Source of the DNA: CAVPGH01 sp046726955
GTDB taxonomy: Bacteria > Acidobacteriota > Vicinamibacteria > Fen-336
Direction: 5' to 3'
NCBI GenBank assembly: GCA_046726955.1
Contig: JBKPBQ010000091.1
Location: forward strand, 1-6,612
DNA: 6,612 nucleotides
In this document: positions 5,456 to 6,612 of the stretch, in pieces
How the letters are laid out: each line of letters opens with the position of its first letter
How positions within the stretch are numbered: position 1 is the first letter of the stretch
The notes under the pieces: generated by a model
The model's input: the letters and a program-made list of their open reading frames with translations, nothing else
Told to the model about the DNA's origin: nothing
The model's database searches: none
Translations under genes and position numbers: made by a program

Positions 5456-6172
5456 GTGGTCTCGACCCTCCCTCTGCTGGCACAGACGACCGCGTTCTCG
5501 GGGGGTCTCGTGGGCCTACTCGCCCACGTGGGCCTGGTGGCCAAGATCGTCCTCCTGGTCCTCCTCCTCTTCTCGCTCGTCTCCTGGGCCATCATCATCT
5601 ACAAAGGAGCGGCGCTGCACCGCGCGTACGTCCATTCCCAGACGTTCCTGCAGATATTCCGCAAGAGCAGCAAGTTCTCCGAGGTGAACGCGGTCTGCCT
5701 CCAGCTCCGCGCGAGTCCCCTCGTGGGCGTGTTCCAGGCCGGCTACGTCGAGGTGAACCAGCAGGTGCGCGGCGCGGCGCCCGGCGCGTCCGCTCCGCGC
5801 CCCACCGTGCGCAGCCTCGAGTCGCTCTCGCGCTCGCTCGTGCGCGCGGCGACGGTCGAGTCGACTCGGCTCGAGCGGCGCCTGAGCTTCCTCGCCACGA
5901 CCGCGAGCGTCTGTCCCTTCGTCGGCCTCTTCGGAACGGTCTGGGGAATCATGACGGCGTTCGGCGACATCGGAAGGATGGGCTCGGCGAACCTCGCGGT
6001 GGTGGCGCCCGGGATCTCCGAAGCCCTCGTGACCACGGCCATGGGCCTTCTGGCCGCGATCCCCGCGGCCGTCTTCTTCAACTTCTTCAGCAGCCGCGTG
6101 AAGGTGCTCTCCGCGATGACGGACGACTTCGCCCTCGAGTTCCTGAACATCGTGGAGCGCAACTTCACCTAG
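5456..6172 (+). CDS. tolQ: TolQ/ExbB-family proton channel protein
   Basis: This 238-residue inner-membrane protein belongs to the MotA/TolQ/ExbB family; a pentamer of it with two TolR/ExbD subunits uses the proton gradient to drive envelope work such as Tol-Pal constriction or TonB-type uptake. Three membrane segments are visible: about 27-48, 143-167 and 189-211. The second and third carry the family core, FLATTASVCPFVGLFGTVWG at 145-164 and EALVTTAMGLLAAIPA at 189-204, with the channel-lining threonines (T148/T149 and T193/T194) kept. The cytosolic loop has an Ala/Pro-rich insert at about 102-120. The GTG at 5456 is the first start after an in-frame TAG at 5444 and has GAGG 4 nt upstream. 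tolR/exbD follows after 12 nt. The core resembles TolQ more than ExbB, but without the downstream genes (tolA, tolB, pal or tonB) the choice is provisional; gliding-motor homologues such as AglR are a further possibility. Confidence 0.9.
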   Translation: MVSTLPLLAQTTAFSGGLVGLLAHVGLVAKIVLLVLLLFSLVSWAIIIYKGAALHRAYVHSQTFLQIFRKSSKFSEVNAVCLQLRASPLVGVFQAGYVEVNQQVRGAAPGASAPRPTVRSLESLSRSLVRAATVESTRLERRLSFLATTASVCPFVGLFGTVWGIMTAFGDIGRMGSANLAVVAPGISEALVTTAMGLLAAIPAAVFFNFFSSRVKVLSAMTDDFALEFLNIVERNFT

Positions 6173-6184
6173 GCGCATTTCGAC

Positions 6185-6612
6185 ATGCAGACGAGCGGCG
6201 ACGGCGAACGGGCGACACGGGCGGGCTCGGTCTACCAGGGCTTCCGCTCGCGGCGGAGCGCGCCCTTGCTCGGCGAGATCAACGTCACGCCGCTCGTGGA
6301 CGTCGTGCTCGTGCTGCTGCTCGTGTTCATGGTGACGGCGCCGATGATGAGCCGCGGGATCGACGTCGCGCTTCCCGTGGCGAACCAGCCGCAGATTCCG
6401 CCCGAAGACCGGCTCACCGTTTCCGTGAGAGCGGACGGCAAGGTCTACGTGGGCGACCGGATCGTCAACCTGATCCTGCTCGAGGACGAGCTCCGGAGTC
6501 GGATGACCGGACGCCCGTCGAAAGTCGTCTACCTCCGCGCCGACGAGGGACTGCGCTACGGCAAGGTCCTCGAGGTCGTGGACGTGATCAAGCGCGCCGG
6601 CGTCGAGCAGAT
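6185..6612 (+). CDS. tolR: TolR/ExbD-family protein, 3' end cut by the window
   Basis: This partial gene gives 142 residues of a TolR/ExbD protein, the partner that couples the TolQ/ExbB channel to the periplasm. A polar, Arg-rich cytosolic tail (1-30) leads to EINVTPLVDVVLVLLLVF (31-48), the single membrane helix, which contains the essential proton-carrying aspartate D39. The helix ends near TAPMMSRG, and the rest is the periplasmic domain, with LTVSVRADGKVYVGD at 77-91 and VVYLRADEGLRYGKV at 114-128, both typical of the family. Usual length is about 140-150 residues, so only a few are probably missing. The ATG at 6185 is the only start after the in-frame TAG of tolQ at 6170; the ribosome site is weak (AGGCG overlapping that stop, 9 nt away), which suggests coupling to tolQ. 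It is named tolR to match tolQ; exbD is equally possible. Confidence 0.88.
   Translation, partial: MQTSGDGERATRAGSVYQGFRSRRSAPLLGEINVTPLVDVVLVLLLVFMVTAPMMSRGIDVALPVANQPQIPPEDRLTVSVRADGKVYVGDRIVNLILLEDELRSRMTGRPSKVVYLRADEGLRYGKVLEVVDVIKRAGVEQ

Noticed and set aside
1..6612. Search by eye for canonical parS, tRNA genes, CRISPR repeats, insertion sequences or attachment sites
   Set aside because: None was recognised. The gene-free gaps are short and explained by promoters and leaders.

Overview
The window is about 6.6 kb of GC-rich DNA, packed with genes and with no mobile elements, RNA genes or CRISPR. Seven protein genes can be supported. Five lie on the minus strand; reading in their own direction from right to left they are recN, miaB, a bifunctional-nuclease (BFN/DUF151) gene, parA and parB. 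Two lie on the plus strand at the right end: tolQ/exbB, and a tolR/exbD that runs off the window edge. The Tol-type motor genes point to a diderm (Gram-negative-type) bacterium. High GC, four non-ATG starts and the ParB sequence style fit a deep-branching group such as Acidobacteriota or a deltaproteobacterium-like lineage. That placement is inference; nothing in the window fixes the taxon.

Layout. Positions 1-45 are a short AT-rich tail after parB. Positions 46-1633 hold parA and parB, which overlap by 8 nt; the parB ribosome site lies inside the last parA codons. A 100-nt gap (1634-1733) holds a small GC hairpin after the BFN gene and a well-spaced sigma70-type promoter for parAB. The BFN gene (1734-2216) has its own near-consensus promoter, whose -35 box overlaps the miaB stop codon. 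miaB (2277-3596) follows recN (3607-5289) after only 10 nt, and its ribosome site overlaps the recN stop, so the two are very probably co-transcribed. Positions 5290-5455 form a divergent regulatory region between recN and tolQ, with an 18-bp palindrome, a TTGACA box and a sigma54-like -24/-12 motif stacked on one another. tolQ (5456-6172) and tolR (6185 to the window end) form the start of a Tol-Pal or Exb-type operon.

Function. The minus-strand block combines DNA double-strand-break repair (RecN), tRNA anticodon-loop modification (MiaB), a poorly understood BFN-domain protein and chromosome or replicon partition (ParAB). The plus-strand pair encodes an inner-membrane proton channel that energises envelope processes. 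All are conserved core genes. I see no clear new system. The most interesting points are the stacked signals upstream of tolQ, the unusual ParB recognition helix and N-terminus (with no parS nearby), and the partition operon's position next to BFN-miaB-recN.
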